Source of the DNA: Candidatus Neomicrothrix sp. UBA825
GTDB lineage: Bacteria; Actinomycetota; Acidimicrobiia; Acidimicrobiales; UBA8592
Assembly (NCBI GenBank): GCA_002295705.1
Contig: DBHP01000056.1
Coordinates: 1 to 7,430, forward strand
DNA: 7,430 nucleotides
Reading direction: 5' to 3'
Below, piece after piece: positions 1 to 5,880 of this stretch (position 1 is the stretch's first letter; every line of letters starts with the position of its first letter). The notes beneath the pieces were generated by a model. It was not told where the DNA came from and did no database searches. It saw only the letters and a program-made list of their open reading frames with translations. Position numbers and translations under genes: made by a program.

Positions 1-95
1 TCAGCAGCAGAACACGTGGCTGCTAACGCTGCTTCGACTTCTTCTGACTTTTCCGGATCTGTTTGTAATTTTGCTATTAGTGATACTTTTGCCAT
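1..95 (-). CDS. Antibiotic biosynthesis monooxygenase (ABM/YgiN-like) domain protein, N-terminal part only
   Basis: Only the first 31 codons lie in the window; the gene runs off the left edge. The minus strand from the ATG at 95-93 reads MAKVSLIAKLQTDPEK, then SEEVEAALAATCSAA. The pattern of a first beta strand (VSLIAKLQT), then P-E-K, then an acidic/alanine-rich helix is the usual start of small ABM-domain proteins (about 95-110 aa ferredoxin-fold proteins related to quinol monooxygenase YgiN). The family's catalytic or heme-binding positions lie outside the window, so the reaction cannot be stated. The gene is divergent from the VOC gene at 176, with 80 bp between the two starts. No Shine-Dalgarno sequence precedes the ATG, but a TAGATT hexamer ends 6 nt upstream, which suggests a leaderless transcript. 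The family call rests on a short N-terminal pattern and is moderate. Confidence 0.6.
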   Translation of the reverse strand, partial: MAKVSLIAKLQTDPEKSEEVEAALAATCSAA

Positions 96-101
96 ACATG
101 C

Positions 102-107
102 AATCTA
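102..107 (-). promoter_or_regulatory. Candidate -10 box for a leaderless transcript of the ABM-like gene
   Basis: On the minus strand TAGATT fits the actinobacterial -10 pattern TANNNT and is separated by exactly 6 nt from the ATG at 95. That spacing would put the transcription start at or next to the A of the start codon. No convincing -35 hexamer is seen 16-18 bp upstream and there is no Shine-Dalgarno sequence. The call is inferred from position and from two similar cases in the same window. Confidence 0.4.
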
Positions 108-163
108 GACGCAAAAGATGAGCTTTACGAGTTAGCCAAAGTGTGTGCTTACGCATTTTCTTC

Positions 164-169
164 TAGTAT
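164..169 (+). promoter_or_regulatory. Candidate -10 box for a leaderless transcript of the VOC gene
   Basis: TAGTAT matches TANNNT and is followed by 6 nt (GCGACT) and then the GTG start at 176. No purine-rich ribosome-binding site lies in the preceding 20 bases, so a leaderless mRNA starting at the GTG is the simplest reading. An ATG at 168-170 overlaps the box but is out of frame and meets TGA after two more codons. Confidence 0.4.
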
Positions 170-175
170 GCGACT

Positions 176-691
176 GTGAATAACCTTTTAGGACCAGTCG
201 GGCAACTTGGTTACGTAGTTGAAGATTTAGAAAAGGCTGCTTGGTCATGGGTTGAAAAAGCGGGTGTCGGCCCATGGACTGTGATTCCACATGTAACTCT
301 GGATTATTTTAACTATTTAGGTGAATCCAGCGAAGTTGAGATGGGTATAGCAATGGCTTTCACCGGTTCAATGCAAATTGAATTGATACAGCAACATAAC
401 GATGCGCCATCGATGTATCAAGATTTTATAAGTGAATGTGGAGAAGGCATCCAACATGTTTGTTTCTACCCAGAGGATTACGACTCAGCGTTGGAATCAT
501 TGACCGGAACGGGAATGAATGTTCGTCAAGATGGTGCGATTCGAGGGATGAGATTCGCGTATCTTGAAGGGATAGATGGGAATGTTCTTGAGTTAGGAGA
601 TATTCCTGAGAAAGTTCGGTTGCGTAGACAGGTTGATATTGAAAGCGCTGCGTGTTGGGATGGTTCTGATCCAGTCAGGATCTTTGAGTAA
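176..691 (+). CDS. VOC superfamily (glyoxalase/bleomycin resistance-type) protein
   Basis: The protein has 171 residues and two beta-alpha-beta-beta-beta modules, the layout of a vicinal oxygen chelate enzyme. The first module starts with GQLGYVVEDLEKAA (residues 9-22), where Q10 stands at the position usually held by the first metal-binding His. It continues to MQIELIQ, with E69 as the second candidate ligand. The second module starts at IQHVCFY (H94) and ends at GNVLELGD (E139). A Q/E/H/E ligand set is compatible with a divalent-metal VOC site such as that of methylmalonyl-CoA epimerase or related lyases and isomerases, but the substrate cannot be read from the sequence. The GPWTV segment after the first helix is common in a broad actinobacterial and proteobacterial VOC subgroup. 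The start is a GTG; the only nearby ATG is out of frame. The gene is divergent from the ABM-like gene and overlaps the end of the MDMPI-like gene tail to tail by 17 bp. Family assignment is firm; function is unknown. Confidence 0.8.
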   Translation: MNNLLGPVGQLGYVVEDLEKAAWSWVEKAGVGPWTVIPHVTLDYFNYLGESSEVEMGIAMAFTGSMQIELIQQHNDAPSMYQDFISECGEGIQHVCFYPEDYDSALESLTGTGMNVRQDGAIRGMRFAYLEGIDGNVLELGDIPEKVRLRRQVDIESAACWDGSDPVRIFE

Positions 692-1253
692 CTGTTCGCC
701 CTAGCAATGACAATAAGCGTGTCCCCGGGGTTTGATCTGGAGGACTTTGTGGTGGCCCGTAATGATCAGAGTTATCTAAAAAGTCATACAACTCTAACCA
801 GTAGTCAAGTGCCCAATCAGCTATCTCACTATCAATGTCATATGCGCTCGAAATTGCTTGGGACAAGTCCCATGCATGCACAATATTGTCGGTGATACGG
901 GCCCCTAGAACCTCTTCTAACGTTAACTGTATTGTGGGGTGCGGCAGCTGCGAATCAATATTGGTTTGTTGAACTAAATTTATAGCTCGCAGTGCTGTTC
1001 CTCTCCACGTAGACATAGGGTCGGGTCCCAAGATATTTGCGCTGAGGTCGGGCTCAAGAAAAGCTTCATTTTCGATCATGTTAGCTATTTGTATTTCGCC
1101 TGAAACGACATGCACGACTAGCGTTTGTGTATTCCACTCACTGCAAGGGGTTGGTAAATCCCATGACCCAACAGGTACTTGTGCGAGAACTTCTCCAAAT
1201 GCTGCTGCTGAACGAATGTAAAGATCAACGACTGTTTCAGATCTTATTCCCAT
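675..1253 (-). CDS. TIGR03086 / mycothiol-dependent maleylpyruvate isomerase-like (DinB-fold) metal protein
   Basis: The protein has 192 residues. It has the N-terminal MDMPI/DinB four-helix signature: TPCSEW (35-40), then LVVHVVSGE with candidate metal ligand H48, then DNIVHAWDL with D122 and H126. The 4-residue spacing matches the Glu/His ligand pair known from mycothiol-dependent maleylpyruvate isomerase. The C-terminus (YGPP ... TRLLSLLGRTV, about 165-188) resembles TIGR03086 proteins, which end in a short LLGR-type motif. Members are cytoplasmic, bind a divalent metal and are thought to use mycothiol or a related thiol, but most, including this one, have no known substrate. The ATG lies inside the end of guaA, a 10-bp overlap, so translation is probably coupled to guaA; GGAA about 7 nt before the ATG could serve as a weak ribosome-binding site. 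The stop overlaps the end of the convergent VOC gene. The family is confident; isomerase activity is not. Confidence 0.8.
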   Translation of the reverse strand: MGIRSETVVDLYIRSAAAFGEVLAQVPVGSWDLPTPCSEWNTQTLVVHVVSGEIQIANMIENEAFLEPDLSANILGPDPMSTWRGTALRAINLVQQTNIDSQLPHPTIQLTLEEVLGARITDNIVHAWDLSQAISSAYDIDSEIADWALDYWLELYDFLDNSDHYGPPQSPPDQTPGTRLLSLLGRTVTQRS

Positions 1254-2770
1254 TCAATTGTTCCGGGTGGTTTTGATGTGATGTCGTATGCAACCCTGTT
1301 GATGCCAGCGACCTCGTTAATTATTCTGCTACTCATGGCTTCAAGCACGTCATATGGTATTCGTGCCCAGTCTGCTGTCATAGCATCCTCACTGGTTACT
1401 GCACGAATGATGCATGGGTAACCGTAAGTGCGTTCATCGCCCATTACTCCAACCGACCGTATATCAGGAAGGACTGCAAATGATTGCCATATCTGTCGGT
1501 CAAGTCCCGCTTTTTCAAGTTCATCTCTGACAATAAAGTCTGCTTCCTGAAGTGTGGCGACCTTGTCAGGCGTAACCTCTCCTATGATTCTCACACCCAG
1601 ACCAGGTCCAGGAAATGGTTGTCTGTGGATGATTTCGTCTGGAAGACCAAGTTCTTTCCCTACTGCTCGTACTTCATCTTTAAATAATGAGCGTAGGGGT
1701 TCTACAAGTTCAAATTCCATGTCATCAGGTAAGCCTCCGACATTGTGGTGGCTTTTGATAGTAGCTGCGTGTTCGCTTCCTGATTCAATGATGTCGGGGT
1801 ACAACGTCCCCTGTACGAGGAATTTTGCCTCCGTAATTCCCCCTGATGCCTTTTCGAATAAGCGGATGAATAACTCTCCTATTGCTTTCCGCTTTTCTTC
1901 TGGCTCGGTTACTCCTTCTAATTTTGTGAAGAATTCGTCTGCTGCTCGAACATGAATAAGTTCTATCCCTTGGCTTCGCTTGAAGGTTTCAACGACTTGC
2001 TCACCTTCATCTTTTCGCATCAATCCTGTATCAACGAAGACACACGTGAGTTGAGAGCCAATTGCTTTATGGACGAGGGCGGCAGCTACTGCGGAGTCTA
2101 CTCCGCCAGAGAGGCCACAAATCGCTCGACCAGAACCGACCTGATCTTTAATGTTGGCTACCTGTTCTTCTATGACGTTAGCCATGTTCCATGATCGCTT
2201 AATTTGCGATAGGTCTAGCCAGCGTTCAAGTGTGTGTTGTCCATGTGGTGTGTGAGAAACTTCAGGATGGTATTGCACCCCGAAGATGCCTTCTGATTCA
2301 AAGGCTGCTACGGGCGCATGGTCTGTTGATGCACTGATAGTGAAATTATCTGGAACTCTGGTTACGCAATCGAAATGACTCATCCACACACTTTGCTCTT
2401 CAGGTTGTCCTTCTAATAAGCGACCTCCTGCAACAACCATGTTTGTTCGTCCATATTCACCTGCATCAAACTGGCTAACTGTTCCACCCAACTGTTTCGC
2501 AATTAGCTGAGCTCCGTAACAAATACCAAGGATTGGTATCTCTAAATCATAAATATCGGGGTCAATGATTGGGGCTCCTTCAACCCGTACCGACTTTGGG
2601 CCTCCACTTAAGATGATTCCAGCTGGTCGTATGTCTTGAATCTGCTGGGCTGTTAGTTTATGAGAGACAATTTCGCTGTAAACGTTTGCTTCACGTATCC
2701 GCCGAGCAATCAGCTGCGCGTACTGAGCTCCGAAGTCAAAAACAAGAACTGTCGGTGTGTCTGTACTCAC
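1244..2770 (-). CDS. guaA: GMP synthase (glutamine-hydrolysing)
   Basis: GuaA makes GMP from XMP, ATP and glutamine in the cytoplasm, the last step of guanine nucleotide synthesis. The 508-residue length is normal for the single-chain bacterial enzyme. Residues 7-185 are the class I glutamine amidotransferase: the oxyanion region SGGPKS (55-60), the nucleophile elbow GICYG with C84, and the triad partners H168 and E170 in VQYHPEVSHT. The ATP pyrophosphatase domain follows with the P-loop SGGVDS (221-226). The C-terminal dimerisation domain ends with DITSKPPGTIEWE, the near-universal GuaA tail. No key residue is missing. The start is GTG; a weak GAAAG lies 7 nt upstream. A possible -10 (TAGACT, 2803-2798) stands 27 nt before the start, so the gene may have its own promoter. 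Upstream lies only the 60-codon tail of guaB3, so the usual guaB-guaB3-guaA neighbourhood is disrupted here; downstream the MDMPI-like gene overlaps by 10 bp. Confidence 0.97.
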   Translation of the reverse strand: MSTDTPTVLVFDFGAQYAQLIARRIREANVYSEIVSHKLTAQQIQDIRPAGIILSGGPKSVRVEGAPIIDPDIYDLEIPILGICYGAQLIAKQLGGTVSQFDAGEYGRTNMVVAGGRLLEGQPEEQSVWMSHFDCVTRVPDNFTISASTDHAPVAAFESEGIFGVQYHPEVSHTPHGQHTLERWLDLSQIKRSWNMANVIEEQVANIKDQVGSGRAICGLSGGVDSAVAAALVHKAIGSQLTCVFVDTGLMRKDEGEQVVETFKRSQGIELIHVRAADEFFTKLEGVTEPEEKRKAIGELFIRLFEKASGGITEAKFLVQGTLYPDIIESGSEHAATIKSHHNVGGLPDDMEFELVEPLRSLFKDEVRAVGKELGLPDEIIHRQPFPGPGLGVRIIGEVTPDKVATLQEADFIVRDELEKAGLDRQIWQSFAVLPDIRSVGVMGDERTYGYPCIIRAVTSEDAMTADWARIPYDVLEAMSSRIINEVAGINRVAYDITSKPPGTIEWE

Positions 2771-2823
2771 AAGATTACTTTCGGGTCGGTACGTGTAAGT
2801 CTAGTGAAATCTGTGTAGAAATT

Positions 2824-3006
2824 TCATCCCATACCGACACCCTGATGCTTTTGAAGGTATTTTCCTTCTGTTTGCAGGGCAAGAGCAGCCATAATTTCTG
2901 CCTTTTGTAATTCTTTGAGTGTTTGATACCCACATGCTGACATTGAATTGCGTAAACCACCAAAAAGATTTAGGCGTCCGTCATTTTGAGTTGCAGGAAT
3001 AGTTGT
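2824..3006 (-). pseudogene. guaB3: C-terminal remnant of GuaB3-family IMP dehydrogenase-related protein (60 codons, no start)
   Basis: Directly after the NUDIX stop codon, the same minus-strand frame stays open for 60 codons and ends with TGA at 2826-2824. It reads PATQNDGRLNLFGGLRNSM, then GYQTLKELQKAEIMAA, then LQTEGKYLQKHQGVGMG. The elements DG.LN.FG.LR..M, GY..LKE.Q..E, and a closing LQTEGK..Q..QGVGMG are what I recognise as the extreme C-terminus of actinobacterial GuaB3, a catalytically uncertain IMP dehydrogenase paralogue normally near 370-390 aa. The barrel, the catalytic Cys loop and any start codon are missing. The remaining codons carry no frameshift or internal stop, which points to a recent loss or an assembly join rather than old decay. 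The next in-frame ATG would give only about 39 residues. The gene sits 53 bp before guaA, the place expected for guaB3 in guaB-guaB3-guaA clusters. Confidence 0.75.
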
Positions 3007-3693
3007 TCATTTGATGTCTTCACTCTCCTGAATTCCAAGAATTATAGTTAGGAATTGTTTGATCATTGACCCTGTCGCGCCCCAGACTGTGTCCCCAATC
3101 AATTCAAAAAAATGAATTTTTCTTTGTTGCCCATCTCTTAATTCCCAGACTTCTTCGTGATAGACCTCAGGGAGAAGCAGCTCGCTAAGTGGAACGTGTA
3201 GGATCTTCTCTACTTCGTTTGGGTTAGCTTTTAGTTCAGGGCGCCCCTCAAGTGTGGCTACGATAGGTGTCACGAATGACTTACTTCCGACAGTTATGAA
3301 TGAGTCAAGCATCCCGATTTTTTTTGGAAGATCAGGGTCTAAATTGATTTCCTCATACGCTTCTCTTTTGGCCGTTGACCATTCATCTGTGTCTTCTGGT
3401 TCGCTATTTCCACCAGGGAAACTTATTTCACTTGTATGATGCCGCATCATCTTTGAGCGGCGAGTAAGAATCATGTACACCTGAGTACCCTCTTCATAAA
3501 GCGGAATCATGACCGAAGATGAACGCTCATGTTTCTCTCCAGTTATTTCAGGTGGACGAAATTGTTCCAATGATTTCTCTATGGAACGTAACATCAATTT
3601 ATTTTGGTTCTCTTTTTGCCAAGGGGGTGTGGAACCCATTTCCCAGTTTCTTGGGCGGGGGATTTTCTGTTCTCCTCCCCGAGTGCCATTCAT
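3007..3693 (-). CDS. NUDIX hydrolase, CoA pyrophosphatase-like (NudL/CoAse group)
   Basis: The protein has 228 residues. NUDIX CoA pyrophosphatases cleave CoA or CoA derivatives to phosphopantetheine and 3',5'-ADP. The CoAse-specific segment before the Nudix box is clear: ILTRRSKMMRHHTSE (75-89), then ISFPGG (90-95), matching LT.RS..LR.H.G..(A/S)FPGG. The Nudix box follows with the spacing seen in NudL, KREAYEEINL (109-118), carrying metal-ligand Glu residues at 114 and 115; Asn replaces the usual Gly of EE.GL, as other residues do in NudL. The N-terminus RGGEQKIPRPRNWEMG (5-20) resembles an actinobacterial subgroup and supports the ATG at 3693 over the later M19. The end (VWGATGSMIKQFLTIILG) is a normal family ending, so the gene is complete. 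The start lies 2 nt after the stop of the 50-aa gene, implying translational coupling; no strong Shine-Dalgarno is seen. Its stop directly abuts the guaB3 tail. Confidence 0.9.
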   Translation of the reverse strand: MNGTRGGEQKIPRPRNWEMGSTPPWQKENQNKLMLRSIEKSLEQFRPPEITGEKHERSSSVMIPLYEEGTQVYMILTRRSKMMRHHTSEISFPGGNSEPEDTDEWSTAKREAYEEINLDPDLPKKIGMLDSFITVGSKSFVTPIVATLEGRPELKANPNEVEKILHVPLSELLLPEVYHEEVWELRDGQQRKIHFFELIGDTVWGATGSMIKQFLTIILGIQESEDIK

Positions 3694-3695
3694 GA

Positions 3696-3848
3696 TTAAT
3701 TTTGTTCTTCGACTAATTTCTCAAGAAGCTCTGGTAGACCACCTGTCTTCAAATTACTCATTACGCGACCTGGCGGTGTGTCACCGGTTTCCCATTCGTT
3801 CCATTGGGTTAGTAATTTTTTTGGATCAGGTTTAGGTCGTTCGTTCAT
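3696..3848 (-). CDS. Small conserved-looking protein of 50 aa upstream of the NUDIX gene
   Basis: This is a 50-codon reading frame with an ATG at 3848 and a TAA at 3698-3696, easily missed because of its length. It begins MNERPKPDPKKLLTQWNEWE, continues with TGDTPPGRVMSNLKTGGLPE and ends LLEKLVEEQN. It is hydrophilic, with no signal peptide or membrane segment: a basic/proline-rich start, a Trp-containing amphipathic helix (W16, W19), a TPPGR turn, and a C-terminal helix (LPELLEKLVEE). The TPPGRV..NLKTGGL stretch resembles small uncharacterised actinobacterial proteins that I recall only loosely; no function is known to me. Support for a real gene: it fills the gap between the groEL terminator and the NUDIX start, stops 2 nt before that start, and has a TAGCAT -10-like box 7 nt before its ATG. 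It may be the first gene of a two-gene unit with NUDIX. Confidence 0.7.
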   Translation of the reverse strand: MNERPKPDPKKLLTQWNEWETGDTPPGRVMSNLKTGGLPELLEKLVEEQN

Positions 3849-3855
3849 ATATGTG

Positions 3856-3861
3856 ATGCTA
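3856..3861 (-). promoter_or_regulatory. Candidate -10 box for the small-protein/NUDIX unit
   Basis: TAGCAT on the minus strand fits TANNNT and is followed by 7 nt and then the ATG at 3848. There is no Shine-Dalgarno sequence next to that ATG, so a leaderless or very short-leader transcript is likely. TTGTCC at 3886-3881 could be a weak -35 at a long 19-bp spacing. A promoter is expected here because the groEL terminator lies immediately upstream. Confidence 0.4.
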
Positions 3862-3867
3862 CTAAGA

Positions 3868-3884
3868 GTCCTGCTGTTTAGGAC
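3868..3884. repeat. Short inverted repeat GTCCT-N7-AGGAC upstream of the small-protein gene
   Basis: A perfect 5-bp inverted repeat with a 7-bp spacer lies between the groEL terminator T-tract and the -10-like box of the next gene, where a -35 or an operator would be. It is short enough to be chance; recorded as a possible regulator site only. Confidence 0.25.
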
Positions 3885-3916
3885 AAAAAAGAAAAAGGGC
3901 CGGAGGATTCCGGCCC
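3884..3916 (-). terminator. Intrinsic terminator of the groES-groEL transcript
   Basis: A perfect 8-bp GC-rich stem (GGGCCGGA at 3897-3904 pairing with TCCGGCCC at 3909-3916) closes a 4-nt loop. On the minus strand it is followed by TTTTTCTTTTTT. It begins 20 bp after the groEL stop codon. This is a textbook Rho-independent terminator and separates the chaperonin operon from the small-protein/NUDIX genes. Confidence 0.92.
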
Positions 3917-3929
3917 AAATTTCTTTGAT

Positions 3930-3948
3930 GGAATGATTACATCATTCC
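3930..3948. repeat. Inverted repeat spanning the groEL stop codon
   Basis: GGAATGA (3930-3936) and TCATTCC (3942-3948) form a perfect 7-bp inverted repeat around a 5-nt centre that contains the TAA stop of groEL. The right arm encodes the terminal Met residues, so part of the symmetry comes from GGM-tail coding. It could form a second weak hairpin before the main terminator. Confidence 0.4.
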
Positions 3949-5580
3949 ACCCATACCGCCCATGCCACCCATCGGGTCTCCCGCTGGCATTGGTGGTTCA
4001 GGTTCTGGCTTGTCAGCAACTAGTGCTTCAGTTGTGAGTAGAAGACTTGCAATAGACGCAGCATTTTGGAGGGCTGCTCTTGTTACTTTAGCTGGGTCAA
4101 TAACTCCAGCTTTGACAAGGTCTTCATGTTCACCTTTTGAGGCGTTAAATCCAACATTGCCTTTTGCATCTTCTACTTCCCTAACGATAATTGAGCCTTC
4201 AAATCCAGCATTTTCTGCAATGAGTTTAGCTGGGGCTGCTAGGGATGTTGAAACCATTCGGGCTCCAGTAGCTTCGTCGCCTTGGAGACTTCCTGCTGCT
4301 TCGTCAACTGCGGTTCTTGCACGAAGAAGCGCTGTCCCGCCACCGGCAACAACTCCTTCTTCAATAGCTGCTCGAGTTGCTGATAGAGCATCTTCAATTC
4401 GATGCTTCTTTTCTTTCAACTCTACTTCAGTTGCTGCACCAACTTGAACCACGGCTACTCCACCGCTGAGTTTCGCTAAACGCTCTTGAAGTTTCTCACG
4501 ATCCCAATCAGAATCTGTGTTGTCAATCTCAGCCTTGATTTGTGAGATTCTACCTTCAACATCATCTCTAGATCCTGCGCCTTCAATAATGGTGGTGTTG
4601 TCCTTCGTGATCACAATCTTTCGTGCTGTTCCAAGAAGGTCAAGAGTGACACCGTCTAATTTGAGCCCTACTTCTTCAGCTATTACCTGACCACCGGAAA
4701 GGATAGCCATATCTTGAAGCATTGCTTTCCTTCTTTCACCGAATCCTGGTGCTTTGACAGCTACAGAGTTGAAGGTTCCCCGGATCTTGTTTACAACGAG
4801 AGTTGCGAGTGCTTCGCCTTCAACATCTTCAGCGATGATCAAAAGTGGTTTACCTGATTGCATAACTTTTTCAAGTACTGGCAACATTTCTTGGACAGAT
4901 GAAATCTTTCCTTGGGTAAGAAGAATGTATGGTTCTTCAAGAACTGCTTCTTGACGCTCAGCATCTGTCACAAAATATGGTGAGAGATAGCCTTTGTCGA
5001 ATTGCATACCTTCGGTGAAGTCAAGGTCCATTCCAAATGTGTTTGATTCTTCAACGGTTACAACTCCGTCTTTGCCGACTTTATCAATAGCTTCAGCAAT
5101 AATTTCACCAACTGTTTCATCTGCTGCTGAGATTGATGCCACGTTAGCTATTTGATCTTTTGAATCTGCTACTTGTTGAGCTTGTGCACCAATGGAATCA
5201 ACTGCAGCATCAACAGCTGCTTGTATTCCTTTTTTAAGGACCATTGGGTTGGCTCCTGCAGCTACGTTTCGCAAGCCTTCTTTTACCATGGCTTGAGCGA
5301 GAACAGTTGCTGTGGTTGTTCCATCACCAGCAACATCGTTAGTTTTAGTTGCTACTTCCTTAACAAGTTGTGCACCCATATTTTCAAATGGGTCTTCCAA
5401 TTCAACTTCCCTGGCGATTGAGACACCATCATTGGTTATTGTTGGAGCGCCGAACTTTTTGTCAAGAACGACATTACGGCCTTTAGGGCCAAGAGTTACT
5501 TTTACCGCATCTGCGAGGTGGTTAACACCAGCCTCTAGTTTGCGGCGTGCATCTTCATCAAATTTAAGAATTTTTGACAT
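3937..5580 (-). CDS. groEL: 60-kDa chaperonin GroEL
   Basis: GroEL forms the double-ring ATP-driven folding chamber in the cytoplasm and works with GroES. The 547-residue length is standard. Visible hallmarks are the nucleotide-site TLGPKGRNVVLD (29-40), TNDGVSI with D51, GDGTTTATVLAQ (85-96), the apical-domain segment VKAPGFGERRK (275-285), and RIEDAL with D397, the catalytic aspartate (E. coli D398). VVAGGGTALL (410-419) completes the second equatorial part. The C-terminus is the flexible GGM-repeat tail (GGMGGMGGMM), so this groES-linked copy is a canonical chaperonin rather than a His-tailed specialised GroEL1 of the mycobacterial kind. The ATG lies 9 nt after the groES stop, with AGGTAGG just upstream as ribosome-binding site. 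It is co-transcribed with groES and ended by the terminator at 3884-3916. Nothing is missing. Confidence 0.98.
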   Translation of the reverse strand: MSKILKFDEDARRKLEAGVNHLADAVKVTLGPKGRNVVLDKKFGAPTITNDGVSIAREVELEDPFENMGAQLVKEVATKTNDVAGDGTTTATVLAQAMVKEGLRNVAAGANPMVLKKGIQAAVDAAVDSIGAQAQQVADSKDQIANVASISAADETVGEIIAEAIDKVGKDGVVTVEESNTFGMDLDFTEGMQFDKGYLSPYFVTDAERQEAVLEEPYILLTQGKISSVQEMLPVLEKVMQSGKPLLIIAEDVEGEALATLVVNKIRGTFNSVAVKAPGFGERRKAMLQDMAILSGGQVIAEEVGLKLDGVTLDLLGTARKIVITKDNTTIIEGAGSRDDVEGRISQIKAEIDNTDSDWDREKLQERLAKLSGGVAVVQVGAATEVELKEKKHRIEDALSATRAAIEEGVVAGGGTALLRARTAVDEAAGSLQGDEATGARMVSTSLAAPAKLIAENAGFEGSIIVREVEDAKGNVGFNASKGEHEDLVKAGVIDPAKVTRAALQNAASIASLLLTTEALVADKPEPEPPMPAGDPMGGMGGMGGMM

Positions 5581-5589
5581 GTTACCTAC

Positions 5590-5880
5590 CTATTTCACTA
5601 TGGCGAGAACGTCGCGCGCTGAAAGGATTAATAGTTCTTCGCCGCCACTGCTTATTTCAGTGCCGCCGTATTTTGCATACACAACGGTATCACCGACCTC
5701 AACGTCAACTGGGATAAGTTCCCCAGTTTGTTCAGATCGCTTGCCTGGGCCTACTGCCAAGACTTCTCCTTGTTGTGGTTTTTCTTTTGCTGTATCTGGA
5801 ATAACCAATCCGCTTGCTGTTGTTTCTTCGGATTCGCCAGGTCGGACTACAATCCGATCTTCCCGTGGGTGCAAATTCAT
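5590..5880 (-). CDS. groES: 10-kDa co-chaperonin GroES
   Basis: The 96-residue protein caps the GroEL ring as a heptamer. It starts MNLHPREDRIVVRP, followed by the mobile GroEL-binding loop with GLVIPDTAKEKPQQGEVLAVGPG (about 24-46). It then has VGDTVVYAKYGGTEI (62-76) and the C-terminal strand EELLILSARDVLAIV, all typical. The ATG at 5880 is preceded by GAGGAG (5895-5890) with a 9-nt gap, one of the clearest Shine-Dalgarno sites in the window. It forms a two-gene operon with groEL, 9 nt downstream. Upstream lie 160 bp without a gene. Confidence 0.98.
   Translation of the reverse strand: MNLHPREDRIVVRPGESEETTASGLVIPDTAKEKPQQGEVLAVGPGKRSEQTGELIPVDVEVGDTVVYAKYGGTEISSGGEELLILSARDVLAIVK

Noticed and set aside
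723..732. GTCCCCGGGG palindromic stretch near the VOC/MDMPI junction as a terminator
   Set aside because: It lies inside the MDMPI-like coding sequence, the self-complementary core has no loop, and no T-tract follows on either strand.
1554..1955. 133-codon plus-strand open frame opposite guaA
   Set aside because: It is antisense to conserved guaA domains with no supporting signals.
2775..2963. 62-codon minus-strand frame before guaA
   Set aside because: The same DNA in another frame encodes the recognisable GuaB3 C-terminus, which explains the region better.
3962..4447. 161-codon plus-strand open frame opposite groEL
   Set aside because: It lies wholly antisense to conserved groEL codons, is Ser/Ala/Pro-rich as expected for a shadow frame, and has no promoter or ribosome-binding site.
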